64,000 nt of DNA from Cellulomonas sp. Leaf395 (GCF_001424125.1 NZ_LMQI01000003.1:119879-183878), one strand, 5' to 3'; positions 33,131 through 42,338 are shown, numbered from the stretch's first letter. A program made the numbers and translations. The notes: generated from the letters alone by a model not told the origin.

Positions 33131-34189
33131 ATGACCGTGCAGGGAGTGGCCCGGAACAGGTGGCTGCTCCGGGTGCTGCTCGGTGTCGCCACCTGCATCC
33201 TGCTCACCGTGCTCTGGTCCTCGACCGCGGCGCACGCGTCCCCAGACGGCTCGGCGCAGGACGAGGTGTCGCAGGGCAACGTGCCGCAGGGCAACGGTCC
33301 GCACGGCAACGGTCCGCACGGCAACGGGCTGCAGGACAACGTGCCGCAGGGCAACGGGCCGCCGGACGGCCTGCCGCGGGACGACCTGGCGACGACGCCG
33401 GGGGTGACTCCAGGAGGTCCGCCTGCCGACCCCGTCGCACCCGTCGACGACGCCGTCCCCCCGGTTGCCGAGGCTGTCGAGCCGGCACCCGCACCGGCCA
33501 CGGACGCCCCTGTGTCGGTCCCGGTCGAGGAGGTGCTCGAACCGGCGCTCCCGCCCGCGGTGGAGGAACCGCCTGCCCCGCAGGACTCGGTCCCGCCGCT
33601 CCCGCCGGCCGAGGCCCTCGCGCCTGAGACGTCGACGCTCCCGCCCGTCGCGGAGGAGGGCGCTGCGGAGGTCGCGGACGATCTGGCGTCCCGCCTGACT
33701 CCCGCGCTCGTCGCGCCGCCGTCGTCGACCCGGCCGCCGCTGACCACACCTCGACGCCGCGCTCCCGAGTACCGCCCGGCCGCGCCCGCCGTCCCGGCCG
33801 CCGTCCCTGCCACTGCGCAGGACCCGTGCCCGCCCGTCGCACAACCCGTCGTGGCGACCGCTCGCCCGGTCATCTCGTGGAGCCGCGGGCTCGACGGCCG
33901 TGGCGGGTCCCTGCCCGACGACCCGCCGCCGGTCGCCGTCTCGCCCCCGAGCCTCGAGCACCTCCGCAGCGGGTCGAGCCGGGGCGACGACCCGAGGCCC
34001 CCGGGCGGACCGGCGGCCGGTCTGCCGACCTCGCAGAGCGCACCGTCGTCCAGCGCGCGCGCCCGTGCCGACGCTGAGCTGCGCGCCGACGTCGAGCCGC
34101 CGCAGCTGCGCGTGCTGAGCTGCCGCGCGGGGCCCTGTCCGAGTCCCGTGCCCACACCTCACGTCGAGATCCTCAGCTCCCCTGCGTGA
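33131..34189 (+). CDS. Exported Pro-rich, low-complexity protein with HGNGP-like repeats
   Basis: 352 residues of no recognised family. A basic start and hydrophobic helix (LLRVLLGVATCILLTVLWSSTAAHA) form a signal peptide or anchor. Residues about 47-80 repeat a five-residue unit (QGNVP, QGNGP, HGNGP, HGNGL, QDNVP, QGNGP), followed by a Pro/Glu/Val-rich stalk to about 180 and an Ala/Pro/Arg-rich remainder. Three cysteines (one in DPCPP, then SCRAGPC near the end) could pair. It looks like a cell-wall-spanning surface protein. GGGAGC precedes the ATG. Confidence 0.6.
   Translation: MTVQGVARNRWLLRVLLGVATCILLTVLWSSTAAHASPDGSAQDEVSQGNVPQGNGPHGNGPHGNGLQDNVPQGNGPPDGLPRDDLATTPGVTPGGPPADPVAPVDDAVPPVAEAVEPAPAPATDAPVSVPVEEVLEPALPPAVEEPPAPQDSVPPLPPAEALAPETSTLPPVAEEGAAEVADDLASRLTPALVAPPSSTRPPLTTPRRRAPEYRPAAPAVPAAVPATAQDPCPPVAQPVVATARPVISWSRGLDGRGGSLPDDPPPVAVSPPSLEHLRSGSSRGDDPRPPGGPAAGLPTSQSAPSSSARARADAELRADVEPPQLRVLSCRAGPCPSPVPTPHVEILSSPA
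33271..33363 (+). repeat. 15-bp tandem repeat inside the Pro-rich protein gene
   Basis: Units such as cagggcaacgtgccg, cagggcaacggtccg and cacggcaacggtccg recur in register, giving a pentapeptide array. The near identity of adjacent units at DNA level suggests slippage-driven growth. Confidence 0.7.
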
Positions 34190-34262
34190 CCAGGCGCCTC
34201 GCGCGCCTGCGCGACACGCCCCGCGCCCCCGAGGCGCCCCACACTCGTCCAGGGAGTACGCC

Positions 34263-34487
34263 GTGCACCTGTTCCTTCGTCGATCCGTGCATGCAGTCCT
34301 CATCACGGGTGGCCTGGCAGCCATCGCCCTCGAGCTGGCCGGAGCCGCCGCCACCGTCGCGGTGACGGTCGTCGCCGTCGCGGCGCCGCCCGTCCCGCCG
34401 CGGCGTCCGCGACGCTGGCCCACCGACCGAGGTCCGTCCGCCCTCCGGGAGGTGCCGACGCAGCGCACCGCCTCGCTCCAGTCCTGA
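34263..34487 (+). CDS. Small hydrophobic protein, possibly exported
   Basis: 74 residues with a GTG start behind CAGGGAGTACGCC. A long hydrophobic stretch (VLITGGLAAIALELAGAAATVAVTVVAVAA) is followed by a Pro/Arg-rich tail. The unknown neighbour upstream has a similar plan (membrane segment plus Pro-rich part), so the two may work together. The ORF is short and the frame could be fortuitous. Confidence 0.4.
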   Translation: MHLFLRRSVHAVLITGGLAAIALELAGAAATVAVTVVAVAAPPVPPRRPRRWPTDRGPSALREVPTQRTASLQS

Positions 34488-34509
34488 GCCCGCTCCGTAC
34501 GCTGTGCCC

Positions 34510-35151
34510 ATGTCCATCGACACCGGCACGGACGACGAGGCCGGTTCTGCTGCCACGGTCCGCCGACGAGGTCGCCGGCCCGCCGGGGAGGACACCCGTG
34601 GCGCCATCCTGGCGGCCGCCCGCGACGAGTTCGCGGAGCGGGGCTTCGACGGTGCGAGCATCCGGTCGGTGGCCCGGCGTGCCGACGTGGACCCCGGTCT
34701 GGTCCGGCACTACTTCCGGAACAAGTCCGACCTGTTCGCCGCCGGGATCGTGCCCAGCGGTGTCGATCCGGCGGACGTGGTCGCGCGGCTCGCCGCCGGT
34801 GGTGTCGACGGGCTCGGGTCGCGGCTCCTGACCGCGGTCCTCGGGGTCTGGGGTCAGGACGGGGGCGTCGCCCTGCGGGTGGCGTTCGCGGGGATGACGT
34901 CCGGGGAGGTGCAGGCCGGGGCGCTGTCGGGGTACCTGGGTCGGCAGGTCTTCGCCCGCGTCGGGCAGCTGCTGCCACCGCCGGACCAGCAGCTGCGGGT
35001 GTCGCTCGTGGCCTCGCAGGTCGCCGGCGTCCTGCTGGCCAGGCACGTCCTGCGGCTCGAGCCGCTGGCGTCGATGCCCGTCGAGGAGGTCGTCGCCCTC
35101 GTCGGTCCCACGCTCGACCGCTACCTGACCGGGCCGCTCGGGCCTGCGTAG
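34510..35151 (+). CDS. TetR-family transcriptional regulator
   Basis: 213 residues. HTH RGAILAAARDEFAERGFDGASIRSVARRADVDPGLVRHYFRNKSDLFAAG, then a helical ligand domain of the TetR_C type seen near drug exporters. It lies just upstream of the mycothiol-type protein and ABC-2 exporter genes, all on the same strand, so it may control them. Start ATG 34510; an in-frame GTG lies two codons earlier. Confidence 0.88.
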   Translation: MSIDTGTDDEAGSAATVRRRGRRPAGEDTRGAILAAARDEFAERGFDGASIRSVARRADVDPGLVRHYFRNKSDLFAAGIVPSGVDPADVVARLAAGGVDGLGSRLLTAVLGVWGQDGGVALRVAFAGMTSGEVQAGALSGYLGRQVFARVGQLLPPPDQQLRVSLVASQVAGVLLARHVLRLEPLASMPVEEVVALVGPTLDRYLTGPLGPA

Positions 35152-35234
35152 CCGCAGCCGTCACCGGTGATACCCGATCCGGCGCAGGCCGCGTCGGGAG
35201 GTCGGTGCCGGTCTCGGTCGGTAGCGTGCGACGC

Positions 35235-36029
35235 ATGGACTATGCAGGGGTGATCGCGCAGGAGTCGGAACGGATGGCCGATGCCCTCGCGACGGCTCCG
35301 CTCACGGCGCAGGTGCCGTCCTGCCCCGACTGGAGCGCCGCCGACCTGGCCTACCACCTGGGTGAGGTGCAGGACTTCTGGTCGCAGATCGTCGGCCACG
35401 CCCCAGCCGGTCCCGACGACGTGGACGACACGGAGCGTCGGCCCGACGACGAGCTGGTCCCGTTCCTGCGCACCCGCACGCAGGCGCTGCTGGCCGAGCT
35501 CGCCGCACACGACCCGGCCGACCCGTGCTGGTCGTGGTCGTCCGCGGGCGGGACCGTCGGATGGGTGCTGCGCCGGCAGGCGCACGAGGCGCTGGTGCAC
35601 CGGGTCGACGCGGAGCAGACCGCGGGTCTGCCGGTCGGCGACCCCGGGATCGCGCTCGCGGTCGACGGGGTCGACGAGATGCTCGGGGTCATGGTGAGCG
35701 GGCTGCCGCCGTGGGCCACCTTCGCGCCCGACGGCCAGCGGGTCCGGCTGCTCGCCACGGACGCCGGTCGGGAGTGGGTCATGGCGTTCGGCCGGTTCCA
35801 CGGCACGTCCCCGAGCACGGGCAGGGAGTACGACGAGGAGTGCGCGGAGCTCGTCGGCGGGGCGCCCTGGGAGGGGGAGGACCAGGACGTCACCGCGGCG
35901 GTCGCCGGCGCCGCGTGGGACCTGGAGCTGTGGCTGTGGGGGCGCGGCAGCCTGGACGGGCTCGCACGCGACGGGGACCAGGCGGCCATCGACAGGTTGC
36001 GCGCCGTGGTCGCGGAGTCCACGCAGTAG
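35235..36029 (+). CDS. Maleylpyruvate isomerase-family mycothiol-dependent protein
   Basis: 264 residues. The DinB/MDMPI helical bundle is seen as VPSCPDWSAADLAYHLGEVQDFW and GWVLRRQAHEALVHRVDAEQ; the three His of the metal site are in AYHL and in the HEALVH pair. A C-terminal sterol-carrier-like domain contains AWDLELWLWGRGSLDGL. The substrate is unknown; mycothiol-dependent detoxification is inferred from family. Confidence 0.85.
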   Translation: MDYAGVIAQESERMADALATAPLTAQVPSCPDWSAADLAYHLGEVQDFWSQIVGHAPAGPDDVDDTERRPDDELVPFLRTRTQALLAELAAHDPADPCWSWSSAGGTVGWVLRRQAHEALVHRVDAEQTAGLPVGDPGIALAVDGVDEMLGVMVSGLPPWATFAPDGQRVRLLATDAGREWVMAFGRFHGTSPSTGREYDEECAELVGGAPWEGEDQDVTAAVAGAAWDLELWLWGRGSLDGLARDGDQAAIDRLRAVVAESTQ

Positions 36030-36107
36030 GCGGCGGTCGACGACGTGCTCCGGGCCGGGGCAGCGAGGCCCTTGCAGGGAGGCGCGTCGAAGAGCAGCAT
36101 TCCTCGC

Positions 36108-36887
36108 ATGGGGAATAGTGCGATCGAGATCGCGGGGCTGCGTGTCGTGCGCGGCGGCGTCCCCGTCATCCCGTCGCTCGACCTGACCGTGCCGGTCGGG
36201 CAGGTGGTCGGTCTCCTCGGGCCGAGCGGCAGCGGCAAGACCACGCTCATACGCGCCATCGTAGGAGCGCAGATCGTCGAGGGCGGCACGGTCACCGTGC
36301 TCGGCCTCCCCGCCGGATCCGCGGCGCTGCGGCGCCGGATCGGCTACGTGACCCAGTCGCCCAGCGTGTACGGCGACCTGACGGTCACGGAGAACCTGCG
36401 GTACGCGGCGGCGATCCTCGGCATGGACGCCGCGGCGATCCGCCATGCGCTCACCGACGTCGACCTGCTCGGGCACGCCGGCCAGTCCATCGGGACCCTG
36501 TCGGGCGGCGAGCGGGCACGGGTGTCGCTCGCGATCGCGCTGCTGGGCCGGCCGGACGTGCTCGTGCTCGACGAGCCGACCGTCGGCCTCGACCCGGTGC
36601 TGCGCCGTGACCTGTGGGAGCTGTTCCACCGCCTGAGCCGGTCCGGGGTCAGTCTTCTCGTGTCCAGCCACGTGATGGACGAGGCCGCGCGGTGCGACCG
36701 CCTCGTGCTGCTGCGCGGGGGAGCGGTGCTGGCCGACGGTCCCCTGGCCGACCTGCTCGCCCGCACCGGCACGACCGACCCCGAGGAAGCGTTCCTGGCC
36801 CTCGTCGACCAGGCCGCCGCGCGCGACGCGTCCGGCCCCGCCGGCGTCGCCGCCCGCGACGGTGCCGGGACCGGGGCGGGGACATGA
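36108..36887 (+). CDS. ABC-2 exporter ATP-binding protein
   Basis: 259 residues. Walker A GPSGSGKTT, Q-loop YVTQSPSVYGDLTV, signature LSGGERARV, Walker B VLVLDEPTVGLD and switch His in SSHVMDEA. The start at 36108 has only a weak ribosome site; an in-frame GTG at 36045 would add 21 poorly conserved residues. It ends in an Ala/Gly tail that overlaps the permease start. Confidence 0.9.
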   Translation: MGNSAIEIAGLRVVRGGVPVIPSLDLTVPVGQVVGLLGPSGSGKTTLIRAIVGAQIVEGGTVTVLGLPAGSAALRRRIGYVTQSPSVYGDLTVTENLRYAAAILGMDAAAIRHALTDVDLLGHAGQSIGTLSGGERARVSLAIALLGRPDVLVLDEPTVGLDPVLRRDLWELFHRLSRSGVSLLVSSHVMDEAARCDRLVLLRGGAVLADGPLADLLARTGTTDPEEAFLALVDQAAARDASGPAGVAARDGAGTGAGT

Positions 36888-37678
36888 GCGGCGAGGCGAG
36901 CGCCGCGCTGAGCGCGCCGGCCGTGCGGGACGTCCCGTCGCGCGTGATGACCGTCGGCCTCACGGCGGCGACCGCGCGCCGCGTCCTCACGCAGCTGCGG
37001 CACGACAAGCGCACCATCGCCCTCGTCGTCCTGCTGCCGTGCGTGCTGATCGGCCTCATCGCCTGGATGTTCAACGGCACACCGGTGCTCGACCAGTTCG
37101 GTCCGCTGCTGGTCGGGCTGTTCCCGATGATCGTGATGTTCCTGGTCACCAGCGTCGCCACGCTGCGGGAGCGCACGTCGGGAACGCTCGAGCGGCTGAT
37201 GACCCTGCCGATCGGACGGGGCGACGTCGTCGTCGGCTACGCCCTCGCGTTTGCCGTCCTCGCCTCCGTCCAGGCGCTCGTCATCGTCGGCTTCGCCGTG
37301 GGGGTGTGCGGCATGGACGTCGCCGGGCCGATCGGGCTCGTGGTCCTCGTCGCGGTGCTGGACGCCGTGCTCGGGTGCGCGCTGGGTCTGGGCGCGTCGG
37401 CGCTCGCGAAGACCGAGTTCCAGGCCGTGCAGCTCATGCCCCTGGTCCTGTTCCCGCAGCTGATCACCTGCGGTCTGCTCATGCCGCGCGACGAGATGCC
37501 CACCCTCCTCGAGTGGATCTCCCGCGTGCTGCCGCTGACCTACGCCCTGGACGCCATGCAGCAGCTGGCCGCGGGCGGCACCTGGACCGACGTGCGCGGT
37601 GACGTGGCGGTGATCGCCGGCTTCATCGTCGGCGCCCTGGTGGTCGGCGCGGCCACCCTCCGCCGCCGCACCCCATGA
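36884..37678 (+). CDS. ABC-2 type permease
   Basis: 264 residues with six hydrophobic segments. The ABC-2 pattern is LRERTSGTLERLMTLPIGRGDVVVGYALAF and a late FPQLITCGLLMPRDEMPTLLEWISRVLPLTYALDAM. It overlaps its ATPase gene (ATGA). Exported compound unknown; antibiotic or lipid export is typical of the family. Confidence 0.9.
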   Translation: MSGEASAALSAPAVRDVPSRVMTVGLTAATARRVLTQLRHDKRTIALVVLLPCVLIGLIAWMFNGTPVLDQFGPLLVGLFPMIVMFLVTSVATLRERTSGTLERLMTLPIGRGDVVVGYALAFAVLASVQALVIVGFAVGVCGMDVAGPIGLVVLVAVLDAVLGCALGLGASALAKTEFQAVQLMPLVLFPQLITCGLLMPRDEMPTLLEWISRVLPLTYALDAMQQLAAGGTWTDVRGDVAVIAGFIVGALVVGAATLRRRTP

Positions 37679-37740
37679 CCGACCCCCGGGACGCTGCAGC
37701 CCGTGCCCCGGAGCACTTGACGACGTCGTCCGGCGCGCGT

Positions 37741-37754
37741 TGACTACGTAGTCA
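37741..37754. promoter_or_regulatory. Operator tgactacgtagtca upstream of lacI-GH42
   Basis: A perfect 14-bp palindrome 31 bases before the GTG of the second lacI gene, within the promoter area (ttgacg at 37717-37722 is a candidate -35). Its sequence differs from the AGCGCT sites, fitting a regulator with a different recognition helix. Confidence 0.75.
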
Positions 37755-37785
37755 TTCGACATCGTCGTCGTCAGGGGGAAGACGC

Positions 37786-38823
37786 GTGACCGATCGCACC
37801 GTCACGAGCAAGCCCCGCCCCGTCGTCGCCATGGACGTGGCGCGGGCCGCCGGGGTGTCACAGAAGACGGTGTCCCGGGTGATCAACGGTGACGCCCACG
37901 TGAGGACCGAGGTCCGCGACCGCGTGCACCAGGCCATCGCGACTCTGGGCTACCGGCCCAACAGGGCGGCTCGCAACCTCGTGCTCGGACGCAGCCGGAC
38001 AATCGGCGTGCTGTCGGTCGGGTCGACGGACTTCGGCCCCAGCAGCCTCATGGTCGCCGCCGAGCACGCCATCCGCAGCGCCCGCTACACGATGTCGGTC
38101 GTCAACACGCTCGAGGACGAGCCGGAGTCCATCACCAGCTCGCTGCACGACCTCGTGGACCAGGGCGTCGACGGCATCGTGGTCAACGAACCGGTCGGCG
38201 CCTTCACGCTCGAGCCGGGCGCGATCGGGGACCTACCCGTGCTCAGTCTGTCCGGTCGGTACGGCATCTCGACCAACGAGATCGCGGCCGACGCGGACCA
38301 GGCCTCCGGCGGACGGCAGGCGACCGAGCACCTGCTCGGGCTGGGCCACCGCACGGTGCACCACGTGTCCGGCCCCACCGGCTGGCGGTCGAGCGGGCTG
38401 CGCACGGACGGCTGGCGGTCGGCGCTCGAGGCCGCGGGCGCTCCGGCACCACCCGTCCTGACGGGCGACTGGAGCGTGCGGTCGGGCTACGAGGCGGGCG
38501 CGCACCTGGCGGCCGACCCTGCGGTCACCGCGGTGTTCGCCGGCAACGACCAGATGGCCATCGGCGTGCTCCGCGCGTTCGTGGAGGCGGGCCGCGACGT
38601 GCCGGGAGACGTGAGCGTCGTCGGCTTCGACGACGTGCCGGAGGCCGCATACCTGGCCCGGGCGCTCACCACCGTCCGGCAGGACCTCGGCCACCTGGCC
38701 ACCTTCGGCGTCGGGATGCTGATCGACGCGATCGAGAACCCGCGACGGCAGGACCGCCGCGAGCACGTCCCGGTCGAGCTCGTGGTCCGGGAGACGACGG
38801 GCGCTCCGCCCACGGGACGCTGA
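37786..38823 (+). CDS. LacI-family regulator of the beta-galactosidase unit
   Basis: 345 residues. HTH AMDVARAAGVSQKTVSRVINGDA, hinge RPNRAARNLVLGRS, sugar-binding domain ending VSVVGFDDVPEAAYLARALTTVRQ. The three base-reading positions are Gln, Lys and Arg. It is probably autoregulated through the tgactacgtagtca site and co-transcribed with the GH42 gene 62 bases downstream. GTG start behind GGGGGAAG. Confidence 0.9.
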   Translation: MTDRTVTSKPRPVVAMDVARAAGVSQKTVSRVINGDAHVRTEVRDRVHQAIATLGYRPNRAARNLVLGRSRTIGVLSVGSTDFGPSSLMVAAEHAIRSARYTMSVVNTLEDEPESITSSLHDLVDQGVDGIVVNEPVGAFTLEPGAIGDLPVLSLSGRYGISTNEIAADADQASGGRQATEHLLGLGHRTVHHVSGPTGWRSSGLRTDGWRSALEAAGAPAPPVLTGDWSVRSGYEAGAHLAADPAVTAVFAGNDQMAIGVLRAFVEAGRDVPGDVSVVGFDDVPEAAYLARALTTVRQDLGHLATFGVGMLIDAIENPRRQDRREHVPVELVVRETTGAPPTGR

Positions 38824-38885
38824 CAAACCACATGCAGCGGTACTGAAAGTCAAGGGCTGACCTCGAACAACGGAGACACATCACC

Positions 38886-41015
38886 ATGGCTGTGCACCAC
38901 GCAGGAGTGCGCTTCGGCGCCGCGTACTACTACGAGTACGCAGGGCCGGGCGACGACCCCAGGCCGGAGACCCTGGAGCGCGACCTCGACCTCATGCAGG
39001 CGGCCGGCTTCTCGGTGATCCGCGTCGGGGAGTCGGTGTGGTCCACGTGGGAGCCCGACGAGGGCAGGTTCGAGCTCGACTGGCTCGAGCCGGTCCTCGA
39101 CGGGGCACAGGCCCGTGGCATCGACGTCGTGCTGGGCACGCCGACGTACGCGCTGCCGATGTGGCTGGTGCGCCGGTACCCGGAGGTCGCGGGGGAGAGC
39201 CGGACGGGCCGGCCCATGGGTTGGGGCGCGCGTCAGGAGGCCGACTTCACGCACCCGGCCTTCCGGTTCCACGCCGAGCGCATACTCGTCAAGATCGTGG
39301 AGCGCTACCGGGACCACCCGGCGGTCGTCGGGTTCCAGGTGGACAACGAGCCGGGCCTGCACCTGCTGCACAACCGTGGGGTGTTCGAGCGGTTCGTCGA
39401 CCACCTGCGGCACACGTACGGCGACGTCGAGACGCTGAACCGGGAGTGGGGCCTCGTCTACTGGTCGCACCGGCTGTCCACCTGGGCAGACCTGTGGACG
39501 CCGGACGGCAACGCGCAGCCGCAGTACGACCTGGCGTGGCGCCGGTTCCAGGCGTCCCTGACCACGGAGATGATCGACTGGCAGGCACGGGCGGTCCGCG
39601 AGATCGCACGGCCCGACCAGTTCATCACCACCTGCATCTCCTACGAGCGCCCGGCCCTCGAGGACGCCGACCTCGCTTCCGTCCTGGACGTCACCAGCGG
39701 GAACCCCTACTACCGCATGCAGGACGGGCTCGCTCACCCGAGCACCTCGGTCGTTCCGCAGTACTGGACGACCGAGGGGACCTGGGCGCTGTTCCAGTCG
39801 GGCGACGCGATGTTCTCCAGCCGCGGGGAGCCGTTCCTGGTGACCGAGACCAACGCGCAGGCCATCGGAGGCTCCAGCACCAACAACCCGGCGTACCCGG
39901 GCCAGTGGCGTCAGTCCGCGTGGGCACTGGTGGCGCGCGGCGCCCGGATGGTCGAGTACTGGCACTGGCACACGCTGCACTACGGCACCGAGACGTACTG
40001 GGGCGGGGTCCTCCCACACAGCGGGGTTCCGGGCCGGCCGTACCGGGAGATGGCGGTGCTGGGCGCAGAGCTCGCGCGCGTGGGCGGTTCGATCGCGGAC
40101 GCGGTCCCCGACTCCGACATCGCGATCCTGTCCTCCACCGAGTCGCGCTTCGCGCTCGCTGGCCAGCCGCCGCTGCAGCGGGCGGACGGCACCGGCGACC
40201 CGAACAGCTATCCGCGGATCGTCAGCGCGTTCTACCGGGGAGCGTTCGACGCGGGCCTGCAGGTGCGTGTGGTCCGTCCTCGGTACCTGTTCGCCGAGGA
40301 CCCGGCCGCCGTCGTCGGCACCCACCCGGTGCTCGTCGCGGCCGGCTACTACCCGGCGTCCGACGCCGACCTCGCGTGGCTCCTGCGGTACGCGGACGAG
40401 GGCGGGCACCTGGTCGTCGGCCCGCGCACCGGGTACGCGGACCACGAGGGCCGCGCCCGCACGGAGGTTCAGCCGGCCCGGCTGTCCGCCGCGGCGGGCG
40501 CCTGGTACGAGGAGTTCAGCAACCTCGCGGACCCGGTCCCGGTGACCGGAGCGCTGGCCGGCGACGCCACCGCGTGGGCGGAAGGCCTGGTCGCCGACGG
40601 CGCCGACGTGCTCGCCACCTACGAGCACCCCCATCTGGGGGCGTGGGCGGCGGTCACGACGAGGTCGCACGGAGCCGGCCGGATCACCGTCGTCGGCACG
40701 GTCCCCGGTCTGGACCTCGCCCGGTCGCTCGCGAGCTGGCTCGTCCCGGACCCCCTGGCGGGCTGGGGCGACCTGCCGCCCAGCGTCACCGTCCACACCT
40801 CGACCCGGCCGGACGGCAGCCGCGTCCACATCGTGCACAACTGGTCCTGGGAGACCGCCACGGTGACAGCCCCGACCGATCTCGACGTCCTCGTCGGCCC
40901 GCGGGGCGACGCCCCGGCCGACCCGCCCCCGGCGGACGCGCCCGGCCCGGCGGTCACCCAGGGTGACGACCTGACGCTCGGCTCCTGGGACGTCCTCGTG
41001 GCGGTGACCCGATGA
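38886..41015 (+). CDS. GH42 beta-galactosidase
   Basis: 709 residues, three-domain GH42. General acid Glu155 in FQVDNEPGLH and nucleophile Glu321 in FLVTETNAQA; FGAAYYYEYAGPGDD, RVGESVWSTWEPDEG and YWHWHTLHYGTE are family landmarks. No signal peptide, so it is cytoplasmic and would act on imported galacto-oligosaccharides from galactan or arabinogalactan. Middle trimerisation domain about 395-620; small C-terminal beta domain. Confidence 0.95.
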   Translation: MAVHHAGVRFGAAYYYEYAGPGDDPRPETLERDLDLMQAAGFSVIRVGESVWSTWEPDEGRFELDWLEPVLDGAQARGIDVVLGTPTYALPMWLVRRYPEVAGESRTGRPMGWGARQEADFTHPAFRFHAERILVKIVERYRDHPAVVGFQVDNEPGLHLLHNRGVFERFVDHLRHTYGDVETLNREWGLVYWSHRLSTWADLWTPDGNAQPQYDLAWRRFQASLTTEMIDWQARAVREIARPDQFITTCISYERPALEDADLASVLDVTSGNPYYRMQDGLAHPSTSVVPQYWTTEGTWALFQSGDAMFSSRGEPFLVTETNAQAIGGSSTNNPAYPGQWRQSAWALVARGARMVEYWHWHTLHYGTETYWGGVLPHSGVPGRPYREMAVLGAELARVGGSIADAVPDSDIAILSSTESRFALAGQPPLQRADGTGDPNSYPRIVSAFYRGAFDAGLQVRVVRPRYLFAEDPAAVVGTHPVLVAAGYYPASDADLAWLLRYADEGGHLVVGPRTGYADHEGRARTEVQPARLSAAAGAWYEEFSNLADPVPVTGALAGDATAWAEGLVADGADVLATYEHPHLGAWAAVTTRSHGAGRITVVGTVPGLDLARSLASWLVPDPLAGWGDLPPSVTVHTSTRPDGSRVHIVHNWSWETATVTAPTDLDVLVGPRGDAPADPPPADAPGPAVTQGDDLTLGSWDVLVAVTR

Positions 41016-41078
41016 GCCGCTGGTCGGGCCGGTGTGAAGCGTGACCGGAATGCAACCTGAGAACGCTGCCACGGGGCT

Positions 41079-41098
41079 GAATGTGAGCGCTAACATTC
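41079..41098. promoter_or_regulatory. Operator GAATGTGAGCGCTAACATTC upstream of the sugar-importer operon
   Basis: A near-perfect 20-bp palindrome (one mismatched pair) 128 bases before the binding-protein gene. It has the same AGCGCT core and embedded TAACAT hexamer as the araB site, so the arabinose-type LacI regulator is the best candidate. Confidence 0.75.
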
Positions 41099-41225
41099 AG
41101 GCGAACCACCTGCTGGACCTCGGTCCAGCGGGACGCGTGCCCCCGGTGCCCCGGGGCGCACGACGCGGCCCGACCGGCGTGGGTCGGGCCCGCGAGCGAT
41201 GTCGTTTCTCGAGGAGGAGAAGCAG

Positions 41226-42230
41226 ATGGCCAGCAAGATGTTCAGGACACGGTCGATCGCCGCCGGAATCGCGGTGCTCGCACTCGGGCTCGCGGCGTGC
41301 AGCAGCGGTGACTCCGGTGACGGGGAGACCAGCGGCAGTGGCGGCGGGGAAGGCGACGCGATCACCGTCGGCTTCAGCCAGGTCGGCTCCGAGAGCGGTT
41401 GGCGTGCCGCCAACACGAAGTCGATCCAGGACGCGCTGACGCCGGAGGCCGGGTTCGACCTCAGCTTCTCCGACGCTCAGCAGAAGCAGGAGAACCAGAT
41501 CCAGGCGATCCGCTCGTACATCGCGCAGGGCGTGCAGTACATCGCGTTCTCCCCGGTCGTCGAGTCCGGCTGGGACAGCGTGCTCGAGGAGGCCAAGGAC
41601 GCCGGCATCCCGGTGATCCTGACCGACCGCGCCGTCGACTCCGAGGACACGTCGCTCTACGTGACGTTCATCGGGTCCGACTTCGTCGAGGAGGGCAAGC
41701 GCATCGGCGACTGGGTCTCCGAGAACCTCGGCACCGAGCCCATCAACGTCGTCGAGCTGCAGGGCACCACGGGCTCCGCACCCGCGATCGACCGCAAGAC
41801 CGGGTTCGAGGACGCCATCGCCGGGAACGACAACATCTCGGTGATCGCCTCCGAGACCGGCAACTTCACGCGCGCCGAGGGCAAGACGGTCATGGAGGGC
41901 TTCCTCCAGGCGTACCCCGACATCGACCTCGTGTACGCGCACAACGACGACATGGGCCTGGGCGCCATCGAGGCGATCAAGGCGGCCGGCAAGGTGCCCG
42001 GCAAGGACATCAAGGTCGTCACGATCGACGGCGTCAAGGACGGCATGACCGCTCTCGCTGCCGGCGAGATCAACTACATCGTCGAGTGCAACCCGCTGCT
42101 CGGCCCGGACCTCGCGGAGATCATCAAGACCCTCGAGGACGGCGGCACCGTCGAGCCCCGCATCGTCACCCAGGACGAGGCGTTCGACCAGGCGGGTGCC
42201 CAGGCAGTTCTGGCCGACCGTCAGTACTGA
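41226..42230 (+). CDS. Sugar ABC importer binding lipoprotein (YtfQ-like)
   Basis: 334 residues. Lipoprotein signal with lipobox LAAC, then a Gly/Ser linker and a type-I periplasmic-binding fold: VGFSQVGSESGWRAANTKSIQD, YIAFSPVVESGWDSVLEEAK, PVILTDRAV, VYAHNDDMGLGAIEAIKAAG. The QVGSESGWR start resembles the E. coli galactofuranose-binding protein YtfQ; arabinofuranose or galactofuranose is plausible. GAGGAGGAG precedes the ATG. A strong hairpin separates it from the ATPase gene. Confidence 0.9.
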   Translation: MASKMFRTRSIAAGIAVLALGLAACSSGDSGDGETSGSGGGEGDAITVGFSQVGSESGWRAANTKSIQDALTPEAGFDLSFSDAQQKQENQIQAIRSYIAQGVQYIAFSPVVESGWDSVLEEAKDAGIPVILTDRAVDSEDTSLYVTFIGSDFVEEGKRIGDWVSENLGTEPINVVELQGTTGSAPAIDRKTGFEDAIAGNDNISVIASETGNFTRAEGKTVMEGFLQAYPDIDLVYAHNDDMGLGAIEAIKAAGKVPGKDIKVVTIDGVKDGMTALAAGEINYIVECNPLLGPDLAEIIKTLEDGGTVEPRIVTQDEAFDQAGAQAVLADRQY

Positions 42231-42300
42231 CGGGCACGCACGGGCCTGCGTGAACCGCACAGGCCTGCGCGGGCGCTGACCCGCACCGACTGGCCCGTCA

Positions 42301-42338
42301 CGCTGCCCGGGGGGACCTCCGCGTCCCCCCGGGCAGCG
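42301..42338 (+). terminator. Intra-operon hairpin after the binding-protein gene
   Basis: Perfect 15-bp arms cgctgcccgggggga / tccccccgggcagcg with an 8-base loop, between the binding-protein stop (42230) and the ATPase start (42384). It probably attenuates transcription or protects the upstream mRNA so that the binding protein is made in excess. Confidence 0.75.

Noticed and set aside
33271..33363. Short regular repeats considered as a CRISPR array
   Set aside because: Units are contiguous 15-mers inside a coding frame with no spacers and no cas genes nearby.
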